Positions 54,005-63,558 of a stretch of DNA of 64,000 nucleotides are shown here, piece by piece. The notes under the pieces are model-generated. The model searched no databases, was not told where the DNA came from, and saw only the letters and a list, made by a program, of their open reading frames with translations. Made by a program: the position numbers and the translations under genes. Origin of the DNA: Candidatus Mycobacterium methanotrophicum (GTDB taxonomy: Bacteria > Actinomycetota > Actinomycetes > Mycobacteriales > Mycobacteriaceae). The stretch spans positions 2,728,001 to 2,792,000 of the forward strand of contig NZ_CP097320.1 of assembly GCF_023515995.1 (NCBI RefSeq). Direction: 5' to 3'. Every line of letters starts with the position of its first letter. Position 1 is the first letter of the stretch.

Positions 54005-56200
54005 ATGAAGTCCACCGACCAGCTCGCCAGGGCCCACCTGGCGCCTGAACCCAGCGACTTGGCCCGCCTGGTGGCCGGTGAGCACTACAACCCGCACGGC
54101 ATTCTGGGCGCCCACGAATACGGCGACCACACGGTCATCCGAGCATTTCGGCCGCATGCCACTGAAGTCGCCGCGCTGGTCGGCCAGGAACGGCTTCCGC
54201 TGCAGCACATCGACTCCGGGTTGTTCGCAGTCGCGTTGCCGTTCGTCGACCTGATCGACTATCGCCTCGAGGTGAGTTACGACAGTGCCGGTTCGAACAC
54301 GGTCGCCGACGCCTACCGCTTCCTGCCGACGTTGGGTGAAATCGACCTGCATCTGTTCGGCGAGGGGCGCCATGAGCGACTGTGGGACGTACTGGGCGCG
54401 CATCCGCGCTCGTTTACGACCGCCGACGGTGTGGTCGAGGGTGTGTCGTTCGCCGTGTGGGCGCCCAACGCCAAGGGCGTCAGCTTGATCGGGGAATTCA
54501 ACGGCTGGAACGGCGACGCTGCCCCGCTGCGGGTATTGGGCTCGTCCGGTGTATGGGAGTTGTTCTGGCCCGGCTTCCCACCCGACGGCCTGTACAAGTT
54601 CCGCGTCCACGGCGCCGACGGCTCCATCACGGACCGAGCCGACCCATTCGCGTTCTCCGCCGAGGTGCCGCCGCATACGGCGTCGCGGGTGAGCATCAGC
54701 AACTACCGCTGGGCCGACGACGACTGGATGACGGCGCGGGCCCAGCGCAATCCAGTATTCGAACCGATGACCACCTACGAAGTGCACCTGGGGTCGTGGC
54801 GGCCGGGCCTTTCCTATCGCGAGCTTGCCTGCGAACTGACGGGTTACGTGGTAGCGCACGGGTTTACCCACGTCGAGATGCTGCCCGTCGCCGAGCACCC
54901 GTTCGCCGGATCCTGGGGCTATCAGGTCACGTCCTACTACGCGCCGACGTCGCGCTTCGGCACCCCGGACGAATTCCGTGCGCTCGTCGATGCGCTGCAC
55001 CAGGCCGGCATCGGCGTCATCGTCGACTGGGTCCCGGCCCACTTCCCCAAGGACGCATGGGCGCTGGGCCGTTTCGACGGCACACCGCTTTACGAACACT
55101 CCGATCCCCGGCGCGGCGAGCAACTCGACTGGGGAACTTACATATTCGACTTCGGACGTGCCGAAGTGCGCAATTTCCTGGTGGCCAATGCGCTGTACTG
55201 GCTAGAGGAATTCCACATCGACGGGCTGCGGGTCGATGCCGTCGCGTCGATGCTGTACCTCGACTATTCGCGTCCTGCCGGCGGGTGGACACCCAACATT
55301 TACGGCGGCCGGGAGAATCTGGAAGCGGTGCAATTCCTGCAGGAGATGAACGCCACGGCGCACAAGGCAGCACCCGGAATCGTCACCGTAGCCGAGGAGT
55401 CGACTTCGTGGCCAGGCGTGACTCGGCCGACTAGCGTTGGCGGCCTTGGTTTTTCGATGAAGTGGAACATGGGCTGGATGCACGACACCCTCGGCTACAT
55501 CGGCCACGATCCGGTGCACCGTAGTTACCACCACCACGAGATCACCTTCTCGATGCTCTACGCATTCAGCGAGAACTTCGTGCTACCGGTCAGCCACGAC
55601 GAGGTCGTGCACGGCAAGGGCACGCTGTGGTCACGGCTGCCGGGCAACGACCACGTCAAAGCCGCGGGTTTGCGCAGTCTGCTGGCGTACCAGTGCGCGC
55701 ACCCGGGCAAGCAGCTGCTGTTCATGGGTCAGGAATTCGGGCAGCGCGCCGAATGGTCGGAGGAGCGAGGCCTGGACTGGTTCCAACTCGACGAGAACGG
55801 TTTCTCCACCGGGATCTCGCGCCTAGTCAACGACATTAACACGATCTACCGCGGTCGCCGGGCACTGTGGAGCCAGGACACGAGGCCAGAGGGCTATTCA
55901 TGGATCGACGCCAACGACTCCGCCAACAACGTATTGAGCTTCCTGCGGTACGGCGACGACGGCTCGGTGATGGTCTGCGTGTTCAACTTCGCCGGCGCCG
56001 AGCACAGCGGCTACCGTCTCGGCCTGCCCACCGCCGGGCGGTGGCGTGAGGTCCTCAACACCGACGCGACCGACTACAACGGCACCGGAGTCGGCAATCT
56101 TGGCGGTGTCGACGCAACCGACGAGCCGTGGCATGGCCGCCCGGCATCCGCGGTGTTGGTGTTGCCGCCCACCTCGGCGCTGTGGCTAGAGCCCGAATAG
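54005..56200 (+). CDS. glgB: 1,4-alpha-glucan branching enzyme (Rv1326c)
   Basis: 731 residues from ATG 54005. N-terminal extension, CBM48 ([40 protein letters not shown]), then the GH13_9 barrel: [20 protein letters not shown], nucleophile [18 protein letters not shown], acid/base [14 protein letters not shown], and [15 protein letters not shown]. Adds alpha-1,6 branches to the glucan made by GlgE. Same operon as glgE. Confidence 0.96.
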   Translation: MKSTDQLARAHLAPEPSDLARLVAGEHYNPHGILGAHEYGDHTVIRAFRPHATEVAALVGQERLPLQHIDSGLFAVALPFVDLIDYRLEVSYDSAGSNTVADAYRFLPTLGEIDLHLFGEGRHERLWDVLGAHPRSFTTADGVVEGVSFAVWAPNAKGVSLIGEFNGWNGDAAPLRVLGSSGVWELFWPGFPPDGLYKFRVHGADGSITDRADPFAFSAEVPPHTASRVSISNYRWADDDWMTARAQRNPVFEPMTTYEVHLGSWRPGLSYRELACELTGYVVAHGFTHVEMLPVAEHPFAGSWGYQVTSYYAPTSRFGTPDEFRALVDALHQAGIGVIVDWVPAHFPKDAWALGRFDGTPLYEHSDPRRGEQLDWGTYIFDFGRAEVRNFLVANALYWLEEFHIDGLRVDAVASMLYLDYSRPAGGWTPNIYGGRENLEAVQFLQEMNATAHKAAPGIVTVAEESTSWPGVTRPTSVGGLGFSMKWNMGWMHDTLGYIGHDPVHRSYHHHEITFSMLYAFSENFVLPVSHDEVVHGKGTLWSRLPGNDHVKAAGLRSLLAYQCAHPGKQLLFMGQEFGQRAEWSEERGLDWFQLDENGFSTGISRLVNDINTIYRGRRALWSQDTRPEGYSWIDANDSANNVLSFLRYGDDGSVMVCVFNFAGAEHSGYRLGLPTAGRWREVLNTDATDYNGTGVGNLGGVDATDEPWHGRPASAVLVLPPTSALWLEPE

Positions 56201-56206
56201 CGCGAA

Positions 56207-56256
56207 CAGACGCAGAATCGCACGTTCGAGCGCCGAATCATGCGATTCTGCGTCTG
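56207..56256. terminator. Hairpin between convergent glgB and the thioredoxin-like gene
   Basis: CAGACGCAGAATCGCA (56207-56222) pairs perfectly with TGCGATTCTGCGTCTG (56241-56256) around an 18-base loop. It lies seven bases after the glgB stop and twelve before the stop of the convergent gene. A 16-bp perfect stem here fits a bidirectional terminator without T-run, common in mycobacteria. In M. tuberculosis this gap holds PE_PGRS24. Confidence 0.75.
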
Positions 56257-56267
56257 CTCGGCAGCGA

Positions 56268-57167
56268 TCAGTAGAGGGCGTTGGCGAGGTTGCGCCGCCC
56301 GGCGATCACGTCGGGGTCGGCGGGGTCGAACAGGTCGAACAATTCGATCAGGCGCGTGCGCACCGCGGTTCGCTCGTCACCGGAGGTCCGCCGCACCAAT
56401 GCGACCAGCCGGCCGAAGGCGCCTTGGACATCCTGGTTGAGGAGCTGCACGTCGGCAGCGGCAAAAGCGGCATCGATGTCGTCGGGAGCCGCGTCGGCGG
56501 CAGCCACCGCATCGGGATGCTGGGCACTGGCCCGCATCAAGAAGGCGATCTGGCGGATCGCGCCCTTGGCTTCGGCGTTATTCGGATCGTCGTCCAGTAT
56601 CGCCTGATACGAGTCGGAGGCGGCGGCGAAGTCGCCGTCTTGCAGCTGCCGGCGTGCCTGCGCGAGCGCCGGGTCAACTTGCTCGTCCTCCTCGGAAGTC
56701 GCTGCACCGCTGAGCTTTCCCGCAGTTGCCGACAGCAGCGAATCCACCCAGCGGCGTAGCTGCTCGGGCGGCTGAATACCCTGAAAGCTCGAAATCGGCT
56801 GTCCGGCAGCCAACGCCACGACGGTCGGGACCACTTCGATGCCGAATATCTGCGCCACCCGGGGAGCTGCGGCCACGTCGACGCGGGCCAGCGCCCACTT
56901 GCCGTTGTCGGCGGCGGCCAGGCCGGACAGAATGTCGGCCAGTTGAAGGCAGACATCGCTGCGCGGCGACCACAACAGCACCACTACCGGCACCTCATTG
57001 GACCGCAGCAGCACCTCGTCTTCGAAATTGACTTCGTTGACGTCGGTGGCGGTGGATCCCGCCGACCCGCCGCCGGCATCGCCGCTGGCGGGGGCGCTTT
57101 GCTTGAGCGCGGAGAGGTCGACCGCGCCCGCCAACGCGGGCCCGATCGGGGGTCGAGGACGGCTCAC
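56268..57167 (-). CDS. Thioredoxin-fold co-chaperone with TPR-like tail (Rv1324, CnoX-like)
   Basis: 299 residues from GTG 57167 (SRPRPPIGPALAGAVDLSAL), the family start. Thioredoxin fold with NEVPVVVLLWSPRSDVCLQLA: the CxxC site is replaced (SPRSDVC), so it is not a classical thiol reductase. GIEVVPTVVALAAGQPI has the cis-Pro. The C-terminal half is helical repeats (ALAQARRQLQDGDFAAASDS, LLNQDVQGAFGRLVALVRRT). This layout matches CnoX/YbbN holdases. Confidence 0.88.
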   Translation of the reverse strand: MSRPRPPIGPALAGAVDLSALKQSAPASGDAGGGSAGSTATDVNEVNFEDEVLLRSNEVPVVVLLWSPRSDVCLQLADILSGLAAADNGKWALARVDVAAAPRVAQIFGIEVVPTVVALAAGQPISSFQGIQPPEQLRRWVDSLLSATAGKLSGAATSEEDEQVDPALAQARRQLQDGDFAAASDSYQAILDDDPNNAEAKGAIRQIAFLMRASAQHPDAVAAADAAPDDIDAAFAAADVQLLNQDVQGAFGRLVALVRRTSGDERTAVRTRLIELFDLFDPADPDVIAGRRNLANALY

Positions 57168-57327
57168 ATGATCAAGTCTGGCACGCGTCGATCGAAGGCG
57201 TTCACCCGGTTCGGGCGGTCGTATGGCCAACGGCACATCCGCTATCGAGGGGGTGCCGCGATCGTCGCTCCAGCAAACATCCCGGTGCGGCGCCGGCGGG
57301 TTGCCAATTTACCGTACTGGCCGGTAA

Positions 57328-57960
57328 CTAGCCGGCGATGTTCACCGGCACGACTTCGTCGGCGAAGACGCCGTCCTTCCATGCCGCGGCGGCCCTGCGG
57401 TGCGAGCGCGCAGCGAACTCGTCCTGTTCGACGCGGGTGAACTTGTCGACGTCGTTGCGCTGTTCGGTGAGCGCGCCCATCGGCTGGTCGGTGAACACGT
57501 CGTACAGACCGTCGTAGGCCATGTGGTCCAGAACCGTGACATCGCCGTACTTGTAGCCAGATCGGCTGTCCATCAGCAGGTGCGGCGCCTTCGTCATGGA
57601 CTCCTGGCCACCGGCCACCACCACGTCGAACTCGCCAGCCCGAATCAGCTGGTCAGCCAGTGCGATGGCGTCGATCCCGGACAGGCACATCTTGTTGATG
57701 GTCAGCGCCGGCACACCCCAACCAACACCGGCGGCGACCGCCGCCTGCCGGGCAGGCATCTGGCCGGCACCCGCCGTCAACACCTGGCCCATGATCACAT
57801 ACTCGACCAGTGACCCCGGCACTTCGACATTTGGGAAGGCCTTCTCCAGGGCGCCGGCGATCGCGACGGCGCCCAGATCGCTGCCGGAGAAGTCCTTCAG
57901 CGAACCCATCAACTTGCCGATCGGGGTGCGTGCTCCAGCAACGATCACCGCCGTCGTCAT
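57328..57960 (-). pseudogene. fadA4: Acetyl-CoA acetyltransferase (fadA4), C-terminally truncated
   Basis: ATG 57960. 210 codons cover the N-terminal half of a thiolase: [38 protein letters not shown] (nucleophilic Cys), [17 protein letters not shown], then [20 protein letters not shown] and a stop at 57328. Family members are ~390 residues; the NGGAIAVGHPIG and CAGGGQG parts with catalytic His and second Cys are missing, and the next 90 bases do not hold them in any frame. A deletion of ~550 bases between fadA4 and its downstream neighbour is the simplest reading. It cannot be active. Confidence 0.85.
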
Positions 57961-58042
57961 GGCTTCCTCCAGGGGCGGGGTTCGGACGGTCGATCCAGTA
58001 GACCGGGGAGACGAATCTTTCCCGTCAGGTTACCGTTACGTT

Positions 58043-58524
58043 ATGCCAATCGCCCAAGTTGACGCCCGTCGAGTCCTCGCCACCGCGTTGGTAACGGCCG
58101 TCGACCATGTCGGCATCGCAGTTCCCGACCTCGACGCCGCGATCGCGTGGTATCACGACCACCTGGGCATGATCGTTTTGCACGAGGAAGTCAGCTACGA
58201 TCAGGGGATTCGCGAGGCAATGTTGTCGGTGCGAGGCGCTGCAATCGGCAGCGCGCAGGTCCAGCTAATGGCGCCGATCGACGAGTCGCCGGTGATCGCG
58301 AAGTTCCTCGACAGCGCGGGCCCGGCATCCAGCAGCTGGCTTACCGCGTCAGCGACCTCGAGACCCTGACCGACCGGCTGCGCGAACAGGGCGTCCGGGT
58401 GCTCTACGAGGAGCCCCGGCGCGGCACAGCCAACTCCCGGATCAACTTCATCCATCCCAAGGACGCCGGCGGAGTTCTCATCGAGTTGGTTGAGCCATCC
58501 ACCGACTCAGACCCTGCGCACTAA
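58043..58524 (+). pseudogene. mce: Methylmalonyl-CoA epimerase (Rv1322A), frameshifted
   Basis: ATG 58043. The glyoxalase/VOC fold begins VDHVGIAVPDLDAAIAWYHD and GMIVLHEEVSYDQGIREAML (metal His and Glu), through SAQVQLMAPIDESPVIAKFL. At about 58316 one base is missing (AGCGCGGGC where family sequence needs an extra C for SRGPGIQQLA), and the C-terminal half GIQQLAYRVSDLETLTDRLR ... INFIHPKDAGGVLIELVEPS lies in another frame to 58524. Divergent from fadA4, with 82 bases between. Single-base difference, so an assembly error must be excluded. Confidence 0.8.
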
Positions 58525-58528
58525 TTCT

Positions 58529-58825
58529 TTAAGACCACTTTCGGGTGGGCGCGCGGGTTGCCCGATTAGCCCAACACGGCGTGTGCCAGTGCCGCCGGTC
58601 GTCGATGGCAATGTCATCGCCGTCTGCTAACCACACCACCACATGGGCTGTACCCGAACGGATTTCGTGATCGCAACCCGGGCAGCGATATGTCTTGCGA
58701 GCCCGCGCGGCGGGGACAGGGCGCACTTGGTAGTCGGCGCCGTCAGGCCCGGTTTCCACCTGGTGTGGCACGGGCAGCGGCGCCAAACGCTGCTGCTTGC
58801 GCGGTGGGGTGGGCCGCCGAGACAT
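58529..58825 (-). CDS. Small zinc-binding hypothetical protein (Rv1322-like)
   Basis: 98 residues from ATG 58825. RRPTPPRKQQRLAPLPVPHQ N-terminus, then TYRCPGCDHEIRSGTAHVVV (CxxC) and RRHWHTPCWANR (His/Cys pair), forming a plausible zinc ribbon. Conserved beside nucS in mycobacteria; function unknown. Convergent with the epimerase gene, stops four bases apart. Confidence 0.75.
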   Translation of the reverse strand: MSRRPTPPRKQQRLAPLPVPHQVETGPDGADYQVRPVPAARARKTYRCPGCDHEIRSGTAHVVVWLADGDDIAIDDRRHWHTPCWANRATRAPTRKWS

Positions 58826-58847
58826 CACGCCAGTGTAGTGAGACTAC

Positions 58848-59528
58848 TCAGAACAGCCGGTATTCGTCCGAATCCATTCCGCGCATCTTGTCGTAATCCA
58901 ATATCACACAACGGATTCCGCGATCGATCGCCAAAGTCTTCGCTTGCGGCTTAATCTGCTGCGCGGCGAACACCCCGCTCACCGGCGCCAGCAGGCTGTC
59001 CCGGTTGAGCAACGCCAGATAGCGGGTGAGCTGCTCGACTCCGTCGATCTCCCCGCGACGCTTGATCTCCACCGCCACCGAGCGGCCTTCTTCGTCGCGG
59101 CACAACAGGTCGACCGGCCCGATCGGCGTCATGTACTCACGGCGCACCAAGGTATATCCCTCGCCGAGCAGTTCGACATGCTCAGCGAGCAACGCTTGCA
59201 GATGGGCTTCGACGCCGTCCTTGACCAGCCCCGGATCGGCGCCCAGGTCGTGACAGGAGTCGTGCTCGACATTTTCGATGACGATGCGCAACTGCTCGCC
59301 GGCTTTGTTCTGCACCACCCATACCGGTTGTGCGCCGTCGAGCTCTTCGGTGAGCCAGCATGGCGGGCTCATCCAATTCAACGGCTTGTAGGCGCGGTCG
59401 TCGGCGTGCACGCTCACCGACCCGTCCGCTTTGACCAGCAATAGTCGACGGGCCGATGGCAGATGAGCGGTGAGTCGGCCGAGATAGTCCACCGTGCACT
59501 GGGCGATGACGAGACGCACGCGACTCAC
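58848..59528 (-). CDS. nucS: Mismatch-specific endonuclease NucS (Rv1321)
   Basis: 226 residues. N-terminal DNA-binding beta domain ([48 protein letters not shown]) and C-terminal RecB-like nuclease with [20 protein letters not shown] (Asp...ExK) and [12 protein letters not shown]. The last residues ([12 protein letters not shown]) resemble the C-terminal clamp-binding peptide. It is the core of non-canonical mismatch repair in actinobacteria that lack MutS/MutL, and is intact here. Confidence 0.94.
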   Translation of the reverse strand: MSRVRLVIAQCTVDYLGRLTAHLPSARRLLLVKADGSVSVHADDRAYKPLNWMSPPCWLTEELDGAQPVWVVQNKAGEQLRIVIENVEHDSCHDLGADPGLVKDGVEAHLQALLAEHVELLGEGYTLVRREYMTPIGPVDLLCRDEEGRSVAVEIKRRGEIDGVEQLTRYLALLNRDSLLAPVSGVFAAQQIKPQAKTLAIDRGIRCVILDYDKMRGMDSDEYRLF

Positions 59529-59568
59529 ATTAGGGGCTGCATCCAGGACGATTTAGGCTGACGCCAGC

Positions 59569-61173
59569 ATGATGGCCAGGAAAACGGTGGCGCAGCGCTT
59601 GGGGCGGGTTTTGGAGCGACTGACGCACCAGAGCGGTCGGTTGTCGGAGACGCCGGCGTACGGCTCCTGGCTGCTCGGACGGGTGTCCGAGAGCCCGGCC
59701 CGGCGTCGGGTGCGGATCCAGATCATCATGACTGTCTTCATCGTGGGCTTCAACTTGATCGGGATCGGCGTCGCACTGTTGTTGCTGACGGTCGCGTTGC
59801 CGGTACCCAGCCTCTTTAACGATGCGCCGCTCTGGCTCACGTTAGCCGTCATACCGGCCTATGTTGTGATCGCGCTGGCGCTCGGTGCCTATTGGATTAC
59901 CCGGCGAACCGTCACAGCGCTGCGCTGGGCCATCGAGGGGCGCAAACCCGCCCCCGCCGACGAGCGCAACACTTTCCGTGCCCCATGGGGGGTGGCGAGG
60001 GTACTGCTGACTCTGTGGGGTAGCGGGGCGATGCTGTTGACGACGCTCTACGGGCTGGTCAACACCATGTTCATTCCCAAATCCCTTTTCTCGGTGAGCT
60101 TTTGCGGCGTTATGGTCGCCACCGCTTGCTACATGTTCACCGAGTTCGCCCTACGCCCGGTCGCCGCTCAAGCGCTCCAGGCAGGACCACCGCCGCGGGG
60201 TTTCGCCCCGGGAATCATGGGTCGAACCATGGCGGTGTGGCTGCTGGCTTCTGGTTTGCCCGTCGTCGGCATCGCGCTGACAGCGTTTTTTGCGCTTGTG
60301 CTGCGGAACCTTACCGAGACTCAGCTCGAAGTCGCGGTGCTGATCATTTCGACAGCAACGCTAATCTTCGGATTCGTCCTGATGTGGTTGCTGTCGTGGC
60401 TGACGGCGACGCCGGTGCGGGCGGTGCGATCGGCGTTGCGGCGGGTCGAACAGGGCGACCTGCGGGGCGATCTGGTGGTCTTCGACGGGACAGAACTCGG
60501 CGAGCTGCAGCGGGGCTTCAACGCGATGGTCGACGGCTTGCGCGAGCGTGAACGAGTACGCGACCTTTTCGGCCGTCACGTCGGACGTGAAGTGGCCGCC
60601 GCCGCCGAAAAAGAACGACCAAAACTCGGCGGCGAAGAACGCCATGTCGCAGTCGTTTTCGTCGATATCGTCGGCTCGACGCAATTGGTGACGGGCCGCC
60701 CCGCCGCGGAAGTCGTCCAGCTGCTGAACCGCTTCTTCTCGGTGGTCGTCGAAGAGGTGGATCGGCACTGCGGACTGGTCAACAAATTCGAGGGCGATGC
60801 CGTGCTCGCCGTCTTCGGCGCACCCAACCGTTTCGACCGTCCCGAGGACCAAGCGCTGGCCGCAGCACGCGCCATCGCCAGTCGACTCGACAGCGAGGTC
60901 CCCGAGTGCCCAGCCGGTATCGGGGTCGCCGCCGGGAAAGCGGTCGCCGGCAATGTCGGCGCCAAAGAGCGGTTCGAATACACGGTCATCGGGGAGCCAG
61001 TCAACGAAGCCGCCCGACTGTGCGAACTGGCTAAGGATGAACCGGGCCGACTACTGGCGTCCTCGGACACCGTTAACGCCGCGGGTGAAAATGAGCGGGC
61101 CCATTGGTCTTTGGGTCAGACTGTCACTCTGCGCGGCCACGACCAGCCGACACGGCTGGCTGCGCCGGTTTGA
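59569..61173 (+). CDS. Membrane adenylyl cyclase with HAMP domain (Rv1318c-Rv1320c family)
   Basis: 534 residues from the first of two ATGs. Six membrane segments (about residues 50-275), then a HAMP domain (LTATPVRAVRSALRRVEQGD, ELQRGFNAMVDGLRERERVR) and a class III cyclase domain: AVVFVDIVGSTQLV (metal Asp), NKFEGDAVLAVFGAP (metal Asp, purine Lys), VGAKERFEYTVIGEPVNEAA (transition-state residues). Makes cAMP in response to an unknown membrane signal. M. tuberculosis has three such genes in tandem; only one is present here. Divergent from nucS, 40 bases apart. Confidence 0.92.
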   Translation: MMARKTVAQRLGRVLERLTHQSGRLSETPAYGSWLLGRVSESPARRRVRIQIIMTVFIVGFNLIGIGVALLLLTVALPVPSLFNDAPLWLTLAVIPAYVVIALALGAYWITRRTVTALRWAIEGRKPAPADERNTFRAPWGVARVLLTLWGSGAMLLTTLYGLVNTMFIPKSLFSVSFCGVMVATACYMFTEFALRPVAAQALQAGPPPRGFAPGIMGRTMAVWLLASGLPVVGIALTAFFALVLRNLTETQLEVAVLIISTATLIFGFVLMWLLSWLTATPVRAVRSALRRVEQGDLRGDLVVFDGTELGELQRGFNAMVDGLRERERVRDLFGRHVGREVAAAAEKERPKLGGEERHVAVVFVDIVGSTQLVTGRPAAEVVQLLNRFFSVVVEEVDRHCGLVNKFEGDAVLAVFGAPNRFDRPEDQALAAARAIASRLDSEVPECPAGIGVAAGKAVAGNVGAKERFEYTVIGEPVNEAARLCELAKDEPGRLLASSDTVNAAGENERAHWSLGQTVTLRGHDQPTRLAAPV

Positions 61174-61299
61174 CCGAAAGCGCGGTCGCCATGACACAGC
61201 GGGCGGGCGCAGCCGCGACGTTCCGACCGGATGCTCTGGCTGACGATTGGACACGGCGCCATTCTGGCCGCGCTTGCGCTCTCCCCAAGACCACCCAGG

Positions 61300-62020
61300 G
61301 ATATGCGCGCCTCGGATCAGGGTCTGGGCAGGCGGACGTCCAGGACCGCGCAGCGACCTTCGGTTGTCGGTGTGAGCACCCATCCGGATGGCATCGGCCA
61401 TCCCGTGCGGGCTGTGTACAGTCTGGCCGGTACCTCTGCAAGCCGTGGCTGGTGCGGCGTAGTCCGTGTCCCGGTGAGCCGGGTCTCAGGGAAGTCGGTG
61501 GTGCGCACCGAAATTCCGTCGGGATACAGTTCGGTGGCCGGCAGCTTGGACGCCGTGTAAGAGTGATTGTTCAACACAACAGTCACAAACGGCGCGGCAT
61601 GGCGGTGCGCGGACCGCAACGCGACGGACGATACCCCGAAGTTGAACGACCCGCCACCGCACACAGGGCCTGCTCCAGTAGCGGCAGCGCTAGCCGAGGA
61701 TCGGCGGTGAACGCAAGCTCGACCGGGTGTGACCGCAGCGGCATAGTCAGTTTGACGGGTCGATGTCGGCGATGTCGGTCTGCACCACCCCGCGCATTTT
61801 CCGGTGGAGCCGCCTGCGCCCGTATCCACAGCCATCTCCGGGTCTAAAACCCACACGGGGTCGGCGGATGTCAGCCGCTCCGAGTCGGCCACGGCGTGCA
61901 GCAGGTGGTGGGCCGGCAGGCTGACCCGGTCGCCCTGGTCGACCGCCGGTCTGCTCGCATATAGGTCGATCTTCGTGGCGTGCTTCTCAGGGACTCATTC
62001 ACTCGCGCTCCGCCACCACG
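61300..62020 (-). pseudogene. Remnant of a thiamine-diphosphate-dependent enzyme
   Basis: On the minus strand a broken frame carries VADSERLTSADPVWVLDPEM, later GAGPVCGGGSFNFGVSSVAL (degraded GDGSFNFG ThDP-binding motif), SAHRHAAPFVTVVLNNHSYT and GRCAVLDVRLP. This order is that of the C-terminal ThDP domain of acetolactate-synthase-like proteins. Insertions, missing segments (only about 200 residues left) and the lost GDG motif show it is dead. It fills the place where extra cyclase genes stand in M. tuberculosis. Confidence 0.6.
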
Positions 62021-62070
62021 ATGTCGGATTTCCGCTAGTAATGTCGGTTGCCGCGTGTAATTGTCGAACC

Positions 62071-63558
62071 GTGGATGACGACTTCGACCGCTATTACCGG
62101 GCCGTGCAATCCAAGGACGCCCGATTTGACGGCTGGTTCGTCACCGCGGTGCTGACCACCGGAATATATTGCCGCCCCAGCTGTCCGGTCCGGCCACCGT
62201 TCGCCCGCAACGTCCGTTTCTATCCAACCGCGGCGGCCGCTCAACATGCCGGCTTTCGCGCGTGCAAGCGCTGCCGCCCAGACGCATCGCCGGGTTCGCC
62301 GGAGTGGAACGTCCGCGGCGACCTCGTCGCCCGAGCCATGCGGCTGATCGCCGACGGTACCGTCGATCGCGAAGGTGTCTTTGGTCTTGCCGCCCGCCTC
62401 GGCTACACCGCCCGTCAGCTTGAGCGGCTGTTGCAGGCCGAGGCCGGCGCCGGCCCGCTAGCTCTGGCCCGTGCGCAGCGCACGCAGACCGCGCGGATAC
62501 TGATCGAGACAACGGATCTGCCTTTTGCCGACGTCGCTTTTGCCGCAGGCTTTTCCAGCATTCGCCAGTTCAACGACACCGTACGGTCGGTGTGCGACAG
62601 CACGCCAACCAAGTTGCGCCAACGCGCTTCCGCCCGCTTCGGGCGCGACGCCGCGTCATCGGGCCTGGTGTCGCTGCGCCTGCCGGTACGGACATCGTTC
62701 GCCTACGAGGGAGTTTTCGGTCATCTGGCCGCTGGCGTGGTACCCGGATGCGAGGAGGTGCGCCACGGCGCCTATCGCCGCACCTTGCGACTGCCGTCGG
62801 GAAACGGCACCGTCAGTCTGACACCCGCGCCCGATCACGTTCGGTGCCTCTTGGTGCTCGACGACTTCCGCGACCTGACGACCGCCGTCTCCCGCTGTCG
62901 GCGCCTGTTAGACCTCGATGCCGATCCGGACGCAGTGATCGAGGTATTGCGATCCGATCCGGCGCTCGCTCCTGTGGTGGCCAAGGCACCCGGGCAACGC
63001 ATACCCCGGACCGTCGACGAGGCCGAACTGGCCGTGCGGACGGTGCTGGGTCAGCAGATATCGACCAAGGCCGCGCGAACCCACGCAAGCAGGCTGGTCA
63101 TGGCGTATGGCCAGTCAATCCACGACGCCGACGGCGAACTGACACATACCTTTCCGTCGGTAGAGCAGCTCGCCGACATCGATCCGACTCATCTGGCAGT
63201 CCCGAAGGCCCGACGGCGCACCCTGACCTCCCTGATCTGCCGACTGGCCGACCGCAGCGTGGTCCTTGACGCCGGCTGCAACTGGGATGCGGCCCGTCAC
63301 CAGTTGCTGGCGGTACCCGGCATCGGACCGTGGACCGCGGAGATCATCGCCATGCGCGGGCTGGGTGACCCCGACGCCTTTCCCGCCAGCGACCTCGGAC
63401 TGCACTTGGCTGCAAAACAAGTGGGGCTGCCTACCGCGCAGCGGGCGTTAAATGCACGAAGCCGCCCATGGCGCCCGTGGCGCTCCTATGCCACTCAGCA
63501 TCTCTGGACCACGCTGGAGCATCCGGTAAACGACTGGCCGTCCAAGGAGATCGCATGA
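62071..63558 (+). CDS. alkA: Ada-like regulator fused to 3-methyladenine DNA glycosylase II (Rv1317c)
   Basis: 495 residues from GTG 62071 (DDDFDRYYRAVQSKDARFDG); the open frame starts further up. Ada N-terminal zinc domain: GIYCRPSCPVRPP and HAGFRACKRCRPDASP (four Cys, acceptor Cys for methylphosphotriester). AraC-type helix-turn-helix (~95-175). AlkA N-terminal domain and helix-hairpin-helix glycosylase: VLGQQISTKAARTHAS, LAVPGIGPWTAEIIAMRGLG then DPDAFPASDLGL (catalytic Asp). Senses and repairs alkylation. Overlaps ogt by four bases. Confidence 0.93.
   Translation: MDDDFDRYYRAVQSKDARFDGWFVTAVLTTGIYCRPSCPVRPPFARNVRFYPTAAAAQHAGFRACKRCRPDASPGSPEWNVRGDLVARAMRLIADGTVDREGVFGLAARLGYTARQLERLLQAEAGAGPLALARAQRTQTARILIETTDLPFADVAFAAGFSSIRQFNDTVRSVCDSTPTKLRQRASARFGRDAASSGLVSLRLPVRTSFAYEGVFGHLAAGVVPGCEEVRHGAYRRTLRLPSGNGTVSLTPAPDHVRCLLVLDDFRDLTTAVSRCRRLLDLDADPDAVIEVLRSDPALAPVVAKAPGQRIPRTVDEAELAVRTVLGQQISTKAARTHASRLVMAYGQSIHDADGELTHTFPSVEQLADIDPTHLAVPKARRRTLTSLICRLADRSVVLDAGCNWDAARHQLLAVPGIGPWTAEIIAMRGLGDPDAFPASDLGLHLAAKQVGLPTAQRALNARSRPWRPWRSYATQHLWTTLEHPVNDWPSKEIA

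Noticed and set aside
52369..54015. 548-codon minus-strand frame over glgE
   Set aside because: Antisense to a full-length conserved enzyme; no family resemblance.
53954..55123. 389-codon minus-strand frame over glgB
   Set aside because: Same reason; glgB is complete on the plus strand.
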